Source: Fistulifera solaris (taxonomy: Eukaryota > Bacillariophyta > Bacillariophyceae > Naviculales > Stauroneidaceae). Taken from it: a stretch of 64,000 nucleotides of DNA. How positions within the stretch are numbered: position 1 is the first letter of the stretch; each line of letters opens with the position of its first letter. The DNA lies in assembly GCA_030295235.1 (NCBI GenBank), contig AP026123.1, positions 1,426,001 to 1,490,000 of the forward strand. The letters run 5' to 3'. Made by a program: the position numbers and the translations under genes. Below the pieces are notes generated by a model. It was given only the letters and a program-made list of their open reading frames with translations. It made no database searches and was not told where the DNA came from. This document shows, piece by piece, positions 33,543 to 44,750 of this stretch.

Positions 33543-36500
33543 ATGGTGGTTCCCACTTCTTCGGATCAAAACAATAAATTAGACGGTGATTTAAGTAATT
33601 CTTCTTCGCAATCATGTCAAAATGACGCTACCGAAGACACAAAACTATCCAAACTTATTCAGAATCGAAAACTTGCTATCGAACAAGCCGACTCGGTCCT
33701 CGACGCGGTGGGCGGCGATCCGTATCTCGACGGCTTCAATTTACTCGGTGTCGTAGCCAATCCTCGTGGTACTGCGGCATCGCTCATGTCTACCAGTTTT
33801 CACGGAAGATATACACCGAGCGCCGGAACGAACGAAAGTACCACGACCGGAGGTGATGTCTTCACGGAGGCCTACAACTCCCTCGAAACGACTCTCACGT
33901 CTGTCACGGGGCAAATGGAAGTTTTAAATCTCATGTTGGAAGACTGGTCACGCCAAATTTTAGAGGATGATACCGATGCGCATGCGGATGGGATACCGGA
34001 GGCGCAGTTGCGCGAACTGCCCTCCGAAATGCAGAATCTCAATTTACAGTCCCTGCAAAATTATCTGGAGCGGTGTGGAGTCGCGGCACACGCGTTTCAA
34101 AACATTCTTTTGACCCGAAAACAGGAGAGATATCATTTGGAAGAGGGAAAGTCGTATAGTGTTGAGGGAGACACGGACGATGAAGCTTCATCGAGCGCAT
34201 TGCAAGAGATACCCGAGATCTTCTTTCAAGAAGAGTTCGATTTGACGGATCCGGAAACGTTTCGAAAGTTACTCATTGCTGTAGAGGACGAATCGGTAGC
34301 TTACGAAACAGGAAATGAGAGCAAATATGATACTACTCCCGTCTCAGACTGGTTTCCGCTTTTGGATCCCGATTCCTTTGGATCGTCGTTGGATAGGGTG
34401 GAATTGGCACTGTTGCAACAAGTTCGATCCAAATCATCGTCGTTCTTTGAGGAGAGCTTACGGTTTGCGAAACTTCAGGAATGGATTGAATCGTTACTAG
34501 TTGATATTGGCAGCCTTCAAATATCTGCGCAGTGTATTCAAGAAGACTTTCTAGATCCAATGGATATAGTACCGGGTGCCGATCAGCAACGGATGGATTT
34601 ACGGCGGTTATCGGTTGTACTTGACCGCATTGATGAAATTTTACGCAACCGTGACGCTATATCTGGAACAATATCTGATCAAGAAGACCTTTTGGCAATT
34701 GAACAAATTAACTTCAGTCGAAAACTTGTGGCTGGCAGCTTGCCTGGTCAAAGCGACGGAGTCCCAGCTGGTGATGAAAATGACACGAATACGGAATCGT
34801 TGTCACTGACCCGAGTTACTGCTCTCAAAACCGTTTCCGATGATTTGAACCAGTATGAACAACTGGTTGTAAGCAACCTGAGCGAAGAACTTCTTGAAAT
34901 ATTTATCGGATGGAATGCAGGTACTGGCACTTCTGTTTACTCCGTAAATGGAAGCAGCAACGGGAAAGCTTCACAGAATGTAAAAGAGCGAGCCCTTGAA
35001 ATTATCAATGCACTGCAGAATTGTGATGAAGGCTTAAAGAAAACGATAGCTGCCTACAGCAACCGTCTTCAAGATATGATCCGAATGACTGTTCGCACAA
35101 TGGTTTCTGAATTCGCTTCAGACGGCACTTCCGCATCGTCTGGAACAGCCACACTTTCATTATCGACAGGAGCAACGGCCATGAGCTTTCAAAGTTTCTT
35201 AAACTGCTTGGATATGCTCTTTGAGCAATTGCTGGCATTGCTGACGTCCGTTTCTGGTGTCAATGAGTTTTGCATAGAAAATGGAATCTCTGACACGGGT
35301 TGCAGTAACGATATAAAGGTTCAAGAAATGAATGGATCTCAACACGCGGACGCTGAGGAGGCAGAGGCATCATCGCCTATGGGAGAAGTAATTGCAGCTG
35401 CGACGGAACTGTGTTCAAAATCTATTTCAGAGCTTTTGCGCCTTCGCAAAGAAGCTCACTCCTTGATTTCACTTGACGAGATGAAACTAATGTGGGGTGC
35501 GTGTCAACAATTTACGTTACGAATTGAAGGGATGAGCGGTCATGGTTCTGCATTAAGAAGTACTCTTATGGCACAAGCAAAAGCTTTCGTCGAACGAAAA
35601 CACGAAAGTAACATGTCCGCCTTAGCCGCTGCTTTGGATTCTGAAAAGTGGACTCAATGTGAAGTTAGCAGCGAGCGACAGGAGGCTATAACTCGACTTT
35701 GCACGGGGCGCTCCGTCGTTACGACACCCAAGAAAAGCAACTCATTTTCGACTATCGCAAATGATGCTCCAACCAAAAACCCTGAAGTAGAAGTTGAAGG
35801 CAAAAACTACAAAGTCGTTTGGTCATGTCTCTTGCTAGTCGAGATGATTACCATCAATATCGCTGCAGCAACTCATTTTTCGAGCCTATCGTCTGGAATT
35901 GTGGGAAAAGTGGCAGAACTGTTGCGTCTCTTCAACTCAAGAACAACTCACCTTGTCCTAGGAGCCGGTGCCATGAATTCAAACGCGAAGTTAAAGTCAA
36001 TTAACGCAAGACATTTGTCGTTGGTGACGCATTGCGTGGGATTTATCATCTCTCTACTTCCGCACATGAGGGCAGCGCTGATGGCGCATATGCCAAAAAA
36101 AGCAACACACGTTACTGAATGACTTAGATCAGATCAAGAAAGAGTTTGTCGAGCACAACGAAAATGTTCTTAACAAGTTTGTCAGCATCCTGGGCGGTAT
36201 TGTTGAAAATAACCTTGCCAAGACTGTGGCTGGCACTGACTTTGACGCGAGAGGATTGGAGCCTGTTTCTGAGCCGTTGACATGTTGCGTATTTCTGGAC
36301 GGTGTTTCAACGAACACAAAGCGAATGCACCAAGTTTTGGCAGCGTTCCTATCACCGGATCATTTAAGGGATGTTTTCGCCCGCATTTTCGCCTACATTG
36401 ACACGAAAGTGCCATCGCTGTTGATAAGTGCGTCAGAAAGCGAGGACCAAAATTTCTCGTTCCCTAGTACAGATGAAGGGAAGAGTCGTTTATTGTTGGA

Positions 36501-36789
36501 AGTGCAGACAATGATTGATGCACTCAACGGACTGGACGGAGTGCTACCTTGGGAGTTCACTGCAGTTAAAGAGCTCGGGCGACAAATGGAGTATAAGTTA
36601 GAAAACGGGGAAGACGACGAGCTAAATTCAATTTCTTTGCCCGAACAATCGACAGTTACAGCGAGCAGTCCACAAGAACAGACCCCCGAGGCTACGAGTG
36701 TAACAAATGGCGTTGACGAAGAAGAGACTCCCGAAGCATCGATCGACGCGGTGGAAAATGCTCCTAGCACGGTGAGTACTTCCGATTAA
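33543..36789 (+). CDS. VPS54: VPS54, subunit of the GARP tethering complex
   Basis: GARP tethers endosome-derived vesicles at the trans-Golgi. The C-terminal VPS54 signature is clear: LLRLFNSRTTHLVLGAGAMN, LKSINARHLSLVTHCVGFII, LPHMRAALMAHMPKK, then LLNDLDQIKKEFVEHNENVL, VENNLAKTV and VFARIFAYIDTKVP. The N-terminal half holds helical regions (FTEAYNSLETTLTSVTGQME) expected of CATCHR proteins. One extra A in the run 36095-36101 shifts the frame; without it PKKQHTLLNDLDQ reads through and the protein is 1081 aa, near the usual size. The last 50 residues are acidic and disordered. After the TAA at 36787-36789 the same frame stays open, still acidic (SVEPAEDSIEHPAMTN), to a TGA at about 36912, so the true end may be there. 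Confidence 0.9.
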
Positions 36790-37668
36790 TCCGTCGAGCC
36801 AGCAGAAGATTCAATCGAGCATCCCGCTATGACCAACACGTCTCAAGAAGAATCAGCCGAATCATCATTGGCAGGATCGCCGGAAGACCCTACTCCGCCT
36901 GAAGAGACATGATTTAGAGTAAGCAACGTGTTCATCTTGCGCATAAAATAAGTGGCTACCATAGCAAGGCTTCGCTCGTGCTTGCAAACAACTATTCATC
37001 TCTCGTTATCATTGCATAGTTGTGTTTTCATTACATCTATTTCTACTTAAACAGAGCATGGCGAATTAATGTCAAAATGGAAATTAGTCGTGAAGAGACA
37101 AGAAGCTAACAGTCGTTCTGTATTTGGGTCCGCTATCGAGAAGTATGATTTTTTCGTCGAAGTCGATTCTAATTATGGTCCTGCTTCGCCCGAAATGATA
37201 GCGAGCCTATTCGGTAAGAAGAAAGGAGATACTGTAGATACTTGCGTATCTGCTTCTCGAGCTAACCGAGCCCCAAGGCACAGAATACTAAAACCGTGAT
37301 CGATGACAATCCGGGACGATCTTTCAAGACGAGATTCGTTTCTAAGTCTCTTTGAAGATAGTCCGTACTATGTATTTAGTCTTCTCTAAAGGAAATATTG
37401 ATAAATATTTATTCTTTAGTTGTTTTATTATTTATCCATTACCGGAGCATTTAATATAACTCAAGACTGAAATCCAGTCATGGCGAAAACGAACAACACC
37501 TTGAGCCTATAGTATTTCATCCTTTCAAATAAATAAATTCGAACCTTTCAATAAAAACGTTGCACAATGTTTCACGTGTATTATAATCGATGCTCCTCAA
37601 CATGGGCTCAAAAGTTACAAACCATCACAATTGAGAGCTTTCATTTTACAATCAAAGAAGACTAGATT
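36790..37668. other. Intergenic region after VPS54
   Basis: The first 120 bases continue the VPS54 frame. A 76-codon ORF at 37069-37299 (MSKWKLVVKRQ...) is open but has no recognised family and is not called. The remainder is AT-rich promoter sequence for the gene at 37669. Confidence 0.4.
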
Positions 37669-39099
37669 ATGAACTGCACCAAATTGAATAGCCGCAATGG
37701 TGGTTACATTCGTAAATTCGCTGTCCTTCTATTACTGCTGATATCAACGACGACTCTTCCGACAGCCGTCGCCGTCGAAGCGAAATGGACTCCGAATGAT
37801 GAGTCGTCTCAACCGTTACCCCAGTCTATGAAACAAAGAGAACAACTGTTAGAATTAGAAAATGCTATTCGCTCCTCACCCAATCCAGAAGAGACTCTGG
37901 TTCGCGTGGCTGAAGCCAATCAAATGGAACCCAAGGATTTGTGGGATTTACTGTCACGCAATCGGCAGGACCTCGAGGCCGCCGGAGTGTTGACAGGAAA
38001 TTCTACCGGGGGTAGGAGAAATTTGATTTGGAAAGTTGTTTCGTCGGTGGTCGCTGTAACCGTGAACTCGGCTCGGAAAAATCCGCGATCTTTCCTGTTG
38101 ACGGTCACTGCCCTCAGTTTCATCGTATTTGCCGCCATATCGGCGCCTCGTACGGGTCTCGTGATTTCCAATCAACGTCATTTACTCTCCCGTGGACCAA
38201 CAACCATGTGGAAGCCACCAACTGCTTATATTCATGCCTTTTTGGAATCCAGATCGGGATTGAGTGTCAAAGCCTCTAATGTGTTTCCGGATCTGTCGCA
38301 AGTCCTCGACGGTACCACGGATCCGGTTTGGCACAAATTTACAAAAGCAGAGACTTCTGACCTGAGACATGTTGCCTGTGTTCAGTCTGTCATAGATCCA
38401 TCGGATTTCGTAGAAAGCGACGGAGAAGACGAAGATGACGACGACATTGCGGAATATGTCATGGAGCTTCTCATGGACCATGCCTCGCAAACGATGACTT
38501 CATTAGAATTAACCGAATTTGTAGAACCAGAGGGTTCACTTCGAAACGTCGTGGCTCCGGGTAGGAAAAAGACGGCGTTGATTGTGTCTCGCCTCGGTGA
38601 CTGGGGCCGTTTTGGATTACAACCGCTGCTCGTTACGCACATGGAATCGTCCACAAACGAAGAAGAGCAAGAAGAAGAAATGGAATTGACTTTGGGAACG
38701 ATGAAAGGAGGTCATTTTGATGGATACATTCAGATAGGAGTTCGCTTGAAGGATTCTACCTTGACACTTCAGACTGCCATGTATTTTCCGAAAAGTGGCA
38801 AAGCGTTAAGCCAGTCGGTCGCACTACGAATAGTAGAGCAGCTCAATGCTTCTCTGGAAAAGTCTATGCGCACCCGGACAAAGCAATCTTTAGCTCGGAG
38901 GTCGCAATCATCGAATCTGTCGGGATCCGCGCGTCGTCAAGCACTGAAACGGCGCCATTCTCGATTCGCCAAGGAGCAAGCCATGGAAGAAATGGCCGCG
39001 GAGCGACGACGGAGGTGGCAACGATCCAATCCGAATTCGGGTAGCTATCGGCCCAGTGGAGATCGCATGCGTAGCCCGAATAATGCTATTTATAAATAA
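37669..39099 (+). CDS. Secretory-pathway membrane protein, unknown family
   Basis: 476 aa, uninterrupted. An N-terminal signal peptide (FAVLLLLLISTTTLPTAVAVEA) is followed by a helical region (REQLLELENAIRSSPNPEET), a second hydrophobic helix (FLLTVTALSFIVFAAISAP, about residues 142-160), an acidic stretch (ESDGEDEDDDDIAEYVMELL, about 244-263), a beta-rich part (TALIVSRLGDWGRFGLQPLL) and a very basic C terminus (RRQALKRRHSRFAKEQ, AERRRRWQRSN). Type I or two-pass topology is likely. I recognise no family; diatom-restricted is a guess. The following gene is convergent, 49 bp away. Confidence 0.65.
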   Translation: MNCTKLNSRNGGYIRKFAVLLLLLISTTTLPTAVAVEAKWTPNDESSQPLPQSMKQREQLLELENAIRSSPNPEETLVRVAEANQMEPKDLWDLLSRNRQDLEAAGVLTGNSTGGRRNLIWKVVSSVVAVTVNSARKNPRSFLLTVTALSFIVFAAISAPRTGLVISNQRHLLSRGPTTMWKPPTAYIHAFLESRSGLSVKASNVFPDLSQVLDGTTDPVWHKFTKAETSDLRHVACVQSVIDPSDFVESDGEDEDDDDIAEYVMELLMDHASQTMTSLELTEFVEPEGSLRNVVAPGRKKTALIVSRLGDWGRFGLQPLLVTHMESSTNEEEQEEEMELTLGTMKGGHFDGYIQIGVRLKDSTLTLQTAMYFPKSGKALSQSVALRIVEQLNASLEKSMRTRTKQSLARRSQSSNLSGSARRQALKRRHSRFAKEQAMEEMAAERRRRWQRSNPNSGSYRPSGDRMRSPNNAIYK

Positions 39100-39148
39100 G
39101 GTGACTAGTTTCCATACATTGTGTATACAGTTTGTCCATTTGAAACCA

Positions 39149-39964
39149 TCATCGGCCGTATTTGCTTTTCCATTCTTTCAAATTCTTGTGATATTCGCGC
39201 CAAGCTTCTCTCTCATTTGCCTTCATTCGATCACGCATTCCCTTCAAGCAGCAAATACCGAGTAACATGTATGTCAATCCTACAGCCAGCATAAACCATG
39301 ACGAGAGCTGCATAAATATAGCTGGCCATCCCACATGAAATGAATCTTTGTTGTGTGCCAATATATCCTTCACGCGCTCGGAATATGACTCTTCAACGCA
39401 AATAAGACCGACAAAGGAGTAAAGAATGCCTCGACTCAAGTAGCTCTGCAACAATTGCGAAGACTGAATAAAAGGGATCGGAATATTGACCTCTGTTGAA
39501 ACAAAAGGATGCAAAAGAATGCAATGTACACCTTCAGAGCAAGGGAAAGCACACCAATGTCGGTCCCAATGTCGTGAACGAGAAATAAAGGCAGTATCTG
39601 GGTCGTAAAAGGCAAACATCCGTTGCAATGGCTATACCCTCCAGCATGTGAAATAGCCACAAACAAGGGTTCTGAGGTGGGACGTGGGGTCGAGAAGCCA
39701 ACGCATCTTTTTGTTCGCATTCTCTCTTTCCAGCAGTGCTTTGCCCTCTTCTTCATCGACAGGAAAGTCTTCACCTTTTAATGAACCATAGTCAGCTTTC
39801 TGCGCATCGTTCTTCTCTTGAATATGGCTGACAAGTAGCAAAGAAAGCGAGCAAATAAGCATCGCATCTTCAACGAAAACAATGATCGACGTCGCTACTT
39901 ACGCTTTGTCATTCTGTGGTTCGAGCCACGTTGGGTTCTCATCCGACTCATCTTTGCTACTCAT
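39149..39964 (-). CDS. Four-helix Golgi-type membrane protein (COPI-associated/TVP15-like)
   Basis: Exon 1 (39964-39903, MSSKDESDENPTWLEPQNDK) and exon 2 (39827-39149) flank a 75-bp intron. A soluble acidic N terminus leads into MRWLLDPTSHLRTLVCGYF and hydrophobic helices (ILPLFLVHDIGTDIGVLSLA, LKVYIAFFCILL, LSRGILYSFVGLICVEES, FMQLSSWFMLAVGLTYMLLG), with a basic cytosolic tail ending KEWKSKYGR. Helix count and the SRGILYSFVGLI block resemble COPI-associated/TVP15 proteins. Two opposite one-base shifts (an extra G near 39641-39644, one base short near 39500-39510) leave a 246-aa protein. Family assignment is tentative. Confidence 0.5.
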
Positions 39965-41569
39965 TGCTGGATTTTCCAAACTTTTAATTGTCTTTTCTAA
40001 AAAGGAAATGTTGAAAGATTGTAGGTTTGCATGCTATTAGCTCTTATCGCTCTCATCATCATTCATCATTCATTCATCATCGTCAAAAAGCCGCGTTCTC
40101 GGTTCTCATCATCATTCTCGCAGCCCCTTTTCTTCAAACACGGTTTCTGCCTAACGGAGTCAAAGCCACTCATCACATAAGACAACATTAAAAGCGATAC
40201 TCCCTGAAGATCTTGCCACAGTCCCGGATAGATCTCTCTTCCCTTTAGTCACGAATCCTTTAAGTGGGTGCAGTCTGTCCGTGCACCCTCGACGACATTT
40301 TTCAAACACACTACGACATCAAAAGAAAAAGGAGTACCGCTCCAAAAAAACATGTACTTTCAAGCACTACATGTCAGCTCCCTCTACTTTCTACCTCTAG
40401 TGTGATCAGACTCGTATTTTTTGGCCAAAAATGCAAGGGGATTGATTGCCCATGATTTTTGGCATCATTTGGCTCATTCTATTGCCACAACAACATGCTA
40501 GGAAAATTGTTGACCTCTAGAAGGCTACTCTTCCCGTTCTTCACAATTTTCTCATCTTAACTTTCAATAGTCCTAATGAACGTACGGGGGCGGTGAGAAA
40601 TGAGGTCCAAGCTGCTCAGAACTGCTTTAAGAAGCTCAGTATTGCGCCGTTTCAATGACACTGGTCGAGCAATTACAGTGCGCCAGTAGAAACTCCCTCG
40701 CAATGCTTTGAACCGCGGTTACCCTTATTTCTTCGATGTCGAGTATAATACTTGCAAGACCATCGGTCCTCGATGCGGCGTCCAAGAATCCATCTCAAAC
40801 TTATTGCAGCGAAAGCGGAAGATAGGACGAACGATAGGATCGAAACGCTCACAGGGATAGCTCAGCGACATGCTTCATGGATAACCTTTTGCACTTTACG
40901 AGCGTGAGGATTGTTGTCTTTGGAGGATCTTGATATCACTTTTGACTATGCTTCTATGAGAACTAGTCAAACCGAGGCTGCCGTCGTCCTGTTCTATCGA
41001 TTACCAGGGCGTTCTCGCACGGCACCTACCACCTGTGGCAAGACATTTGGCACGTATTAGCAGCTATCTTCGCTTCCCGACAATTCTCAAAGTCTCAACA
41101 TTTCGAACTTTTGCGTTTCCCGTCAAATTTTGAGTTGATCGTACAATTCGCTAATAAGAACAAGCTGACACTGATACGGAAACCTGGAATTCGATTACAT
41201 TTGCTCAGATCTTACTTTCACCTGGGTCCTTTCAGCACGACCAAATCAAAATTACCCTGGTTGCATAGTGACGACACCTAGTTCACTTTAAGTAGGCCAA
41301 TAGTTTTTTTTAGATTTTGTCCATGGTCACAAGAATGCTTCAAGTCGCCACTGTCTCTCCCTTGGACGGGTCGACTACTACCTGGTATCTAAATTCGATT
41401 CAGAATTATATAATAAGTTTTGTAAGATTGATATTACAGTTGAAGTGACAACTATTTAGCTTGTCGTCATTGTGGTAATCCGAATGGCGAATCTAGAGGG
41501 GCTACGCAATTGATAGACTTGCATGGAACCGTGCCGAAAAGATAGCAACGGGGTCGAAAGGTGGTTTTC
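39965..41569. other. Gene-poor region with dispersed repeat copy A
   Basis: Contains an ATCATTC-type microsatellite (about 40055-40085), repeat copy A with a fragment of fabH-like sequence (40222-40880) and then ~650 bp in which nothing is recognised. Ends at the 3' side of fabH. Confidence 0.5.
40222..40880 (+). repeat. Dispersed repeat copy A carrying a fabH-like fragment
   Basis: Shares TCCGTGCACCCTCGACGACA, AGGAGTACCGCTCCAAAAAA, GGCCAAAAATGC and CCATGATTTTT with copies at 59924-60490 and (inverted) 63150-63515. Copy A and copy B can be aligned for about 650 bp. The last ~90 bases of copy A (about 40790-40875) resemble fabH, ending in ATAGCTCAGCGACATG, which equals the fabH codons for IAQRHV with few changes. 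Confidence 0.7.
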
Positions 41570-42782
41570 TTATCCCCATCGAAGGATGGCGGCACCCCAC
41601 GACAATCCTGCACCAAAGCCAGCACACGCGATGACGTCTCCCTTCTTTACTTTTCCACTTCGCACAGCGGCGTCAAGCGCCAAAGGAATGGACGCCGCGC
41701 TGGTGTTTCCGTACTCATTGAGGTTCGTAATCACCTTTTCCATGGGAATGCCTAGTCGCTTGGCAACCGTTTCCATAATACGAATATTGGCCTGGTGCAA
41801 TAAGAGAAAGTCAACATCATCTACTGTCATTCCTGCCGCATCTAACGCTTCCGATAGTACTTCCGGGACTTCACGTGTCGCGAACTTGTACACTTCTTTG
41901 CCGTTCATAAATAAACTATTATAAGAAGCCGAACTAATGACAGTCCCTTCACCCGGTGTGGCCACGGTGCGCGGCTTTCCGAGATAGCTGTAGAACGGTT
42001 GCAAAGCATGAGTGTGAGTCTAGAAGAAAAAAATCACTCTGTGATATCAATTCCTCGACTTACCTGCAGTTCAATTCAACATTGCCGGCTCCATTGGATC
42101 GAGCTGCATACCCGAGAAGACCTGATGCAGCGCTGTCTCCTTGAGGTGTGCTTTCCAAGACCATTGCACCTGCTCCATCACCAAACAGAATGCATACATT
42201 CCGGTCTTCCCAATCGACCCATCGAGACAACGCATCGGCGCCGAGCACGAGCGCTCTTTGTGGCTTGTCACCGGACGTCAAAAACTTTCCCGCCGTCACC
42301 GAGGCAAAGAGAAATCCGGAGCACGCGGCCGTTAGGTCGAAAGCCACCGTACTGGTCGGGCAACCCAACTTGTTGGCAATATTGGGCGCGTCACCAAACA
42401 TGTCATCGGGAGAGCTTGTGGCACAAATGACGAGATCGAGTTCTTCCGGCTTGACGCCGGCCATTTCGAGGGCATTTCGGCCGGCGATGACGGCCAAGTC
42501 GTGCAATTTCTCCGTCGATGTCAGCACATGTCGCTGAGCAATTCCGGTACGAGTTTGAATCCATTCATCCGTTGTGTCGACAACTTTCTCTAAATCAAAG
42601 TTCGTGATGGTAGTGTCGGGAGCAGCCGATCCAATGCCGATGGGTCGGCAGTGCATCAAGCCGGAGCTGGCCGCGAGAGACGTCGACGATTGCGTTTTCG
42701 GGCTTGCAATGGTAAAAGCCGAGGAGCCCGTTAGTGAAAGGAAGCCGAGGGCAATTGTGAAGGATCTTTTTGTGATGATCAT
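41570..42782 (-). CDS. fabH: Plastid 3-oxoacyl-ACP synthase III (KAS III)
   Basis: Condenses acetyl-CoA with malonyl-ACP to start plastid type II fatty-acid synthesis. Exons 42782-42064 and 41987-41570 with a 76-bp intron; 1137 nt, 378 aa, no frame errors. The active-site triad is complete: C154 in TAACSGF, H304 in LLLHQANIR and N334 in [24 protein letters not shown] closes the protein. The N terminus ([20 protein letters not shown]) is a signal peptide with an ASAF-type cleavage site, the diatom plastid-import signature. An upstream in-frame Met at 42818 is possible but would displace the signal peptide. A TGACGTCG motif lies 209 bp upstream. Decayed relatives occur at 40790-40875 and 60490-61280. 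Confidence 0.95.
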
Positions 42783-43222
42783 TTTTTTTAAAAATATTAT
42801 TCTTGTAAGAGGTAGCAAACGTTTCTATCGTCGGACTTCAAACAAATAACTGCTTGATTGTGACGATTTCCTTTAGACAGCCGATGGATCGGTAAAAGCA
42901 CAATCGTTGGCTGTTTGTAAACTCTAGACTATACTTTCTCCTTGACGAAATTCAGACTTTCTCCGACAACGAGTGATGGCGACAATCGTTTGACGTCGCC
43001 TTGGACGAGGTCAAAAGGTCGATGACGAAGGTGCCGATATTTGAAAACGCATGTTGACTTGCGTCGCTTTCTCATGCCGTCACATACGTAATCCGTGACT
43101 CGTCATGACTGGGCCATCCATCGAGTACCGCGCTACACAAACCTCCCCCAATAAAAAGCTCCTCGCAGAAAACAGCAGCCATTATATTTATTTCATCTTA
43201 TTCAACTTCCAATGCCAATACC
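42783..43222. promoter_or_regulatory. Divergent promoter region of fabH and the alcohol dehydrogenase
   Basis: Holds TGACGTCG at 42991-42998, the CRE/bZIP-type core known from CO2-responsive diatom promoters, also present upstream of fabB. No coding signal. Confidence 0.35.
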
Positions 43223-44331
43223 ATGACAAGCATGCTCGCATTTAGCATTGAAAAGCCCGGAGACAACTACGGAAAGGTCGTTACGATACCCAAGCCTACG
43301 CTGGACGGACCGGGCTTTGCTTTGATTCGCGTCTTGCGCGCCGGTGTTTGCAACACGGATCTCGAGATTTTGCAGGGTTATATGGGCTTTACGGGGGTAC
43401 TCGGTCACGAATTTGTGGGTATTGTAGAGGAAGTGCACGATGAGATAGATGCGGAATGGATTGGAAAACGCGTTTGCGGTGATATCAATGTCGGATGCGC
43501 CGCGTGTGGCGTTTGTGACAAACAGTATGATCACCGGTGCAGTCAGATGGGTCGCAATCATTGCCCCAATCGTAGTGTTTAGGAATTCTCGGCCGAAATG
43601 GAACGATGGCCGAGTATTTGACGCTGCCGGTTCGGAATTTGCATCCCGTTCCGGATGACATGCCCGATGAAGTCGCTGTATTTTCGGAACCACTCGCGGC
43701 GGCGTGTCGGATTGTCGAACAAGGGCTCGTCTCTTACAATGATCCTCCCGATAAGGTAGCAATTCTGGGTGATGGGAAGCTGGGACTCATGATTGCGGAA
43801 GTACTGGGACGTGAGCATACGGAGCGTGTTGGTAATGGACAAGACGCACCCGTCTTGTTTGGAAAACACGAGCACAAGCTGCAGTTAGTTAACGACACGG
43901 GTGTTATTACCAAACTGATAAAGGACTGCCAAGATAGCTCTGCTTTCAATGGAGTTTCCCCTGCTTACGCTGGAAAATTTGATGTTGTCGTGGATGCTAC
44001 CGGAAGTCCCGATGCTTTAGCCCTATCCGCTGCACTATGTCGACCGATGGGGACACTGGTGTTAAAGAGCACGTGCGCGTCTACGCCCGAAAAACCGTTC
44101 AACTCGGCTCCATTCGTGATTGATGAATTAAAGGTAGTGGGATCACGGTGTGGGCCTATCGATAAAGCACTTGCTTTACTGGCGATCCCTGATTCCGACC
44201 CGAACAGGAGGTCACTGAACGTTGCCAAATATATTACAAAATCATTTCCACTATCACAGGCTGACGAAGCTGTTCGTTGCGCCGCAGAAAGATCCACAAT
44301 GAAAGTTCAAATTATATGTAATGAAAAGTGA
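43223..44331 (+). CDS. Zinc-dependent medium-chain alcohol dehydrogenase
   Basis: NAD(P)-dependent oxidoreductase of the MDR superfamily. The catalytic zinc ligands lie in GVCNTDLEI and GHEFVG with a later Glu; the structural zinc loop [16 protein letters not shown] has four cysteines. The Rossmann fold is marked by [20 protein letters not shown] and [13 protein letters not shown]. One T is missing in the run 43578-43580: restoring it gives [21 protein letters not shown], the conserved link between the domains, and a 369-aa protein. It resembles threonine/sorbitol-dehydrogenase-like members rather than classical ADH. No targeting peptide is evident. It lies between the two KAS genes, but no lipid role follows from sequence. 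Confidence 0.85.
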
Positions 44332-44750
44332 GCATAGAATTTTACCTATAGATTCTCTAGGCGCTAGCATCGCGTGATTCATTTTTGTGAAAGCAGTCAC
44401 GCATGAGAAAGCGTCCGTTATGACTGTAGGACACAGTGTGCATGACGTCGTCTTCAGCCAAGAGGGTCCGTGACTTACGTCATTGACCATAAGATCGTTG
44501 TAAAACGCGGATCGAGCACACGCACCGAGTTGACCCCCGTCATCGTGTTGATGAAGCTCGACGTCTTTCTCTCCAAGGTTTCCGATCAAAAAGAGAGACG
44601 ACATCAAAACATCGTTGCACTCGTCGCAAAAATACGAAGACGTAAAGCAAAGAGCCGATTCCAGCCGTTGCTTTCTCTAGAAAGTCACAATCAATTGATT
44701 CCGATCGCATCCTTTTGTAAAGCCAATTCACAAGAAAACATTTTACAGCA
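44332..44750. promoter_or_regulatory. fabB upstream region
   Basis: Intergenic. Contains TGACGT (44443-44448, within TGACGTCG) and ACGTCA (44477-44482), inverted CRE-type cores 34 bp apart and about 270-310 bp before the fabB start. Confidence 0.4.

Noticed and set aside
37069-37299. 76-codon ORF as a gene
   Set aside because: No family, no clear start context, lies in AT-rich 5' sequence of the next gene; left as part of the intergenic region.
42020-42063. 44-bp intron in fabH ending at TCTAG
   Set aside because: It leaves the frame wrong. The acceptor CTACAG at 41988 gives a 76-bp intron, a correct frame and 378 aa.
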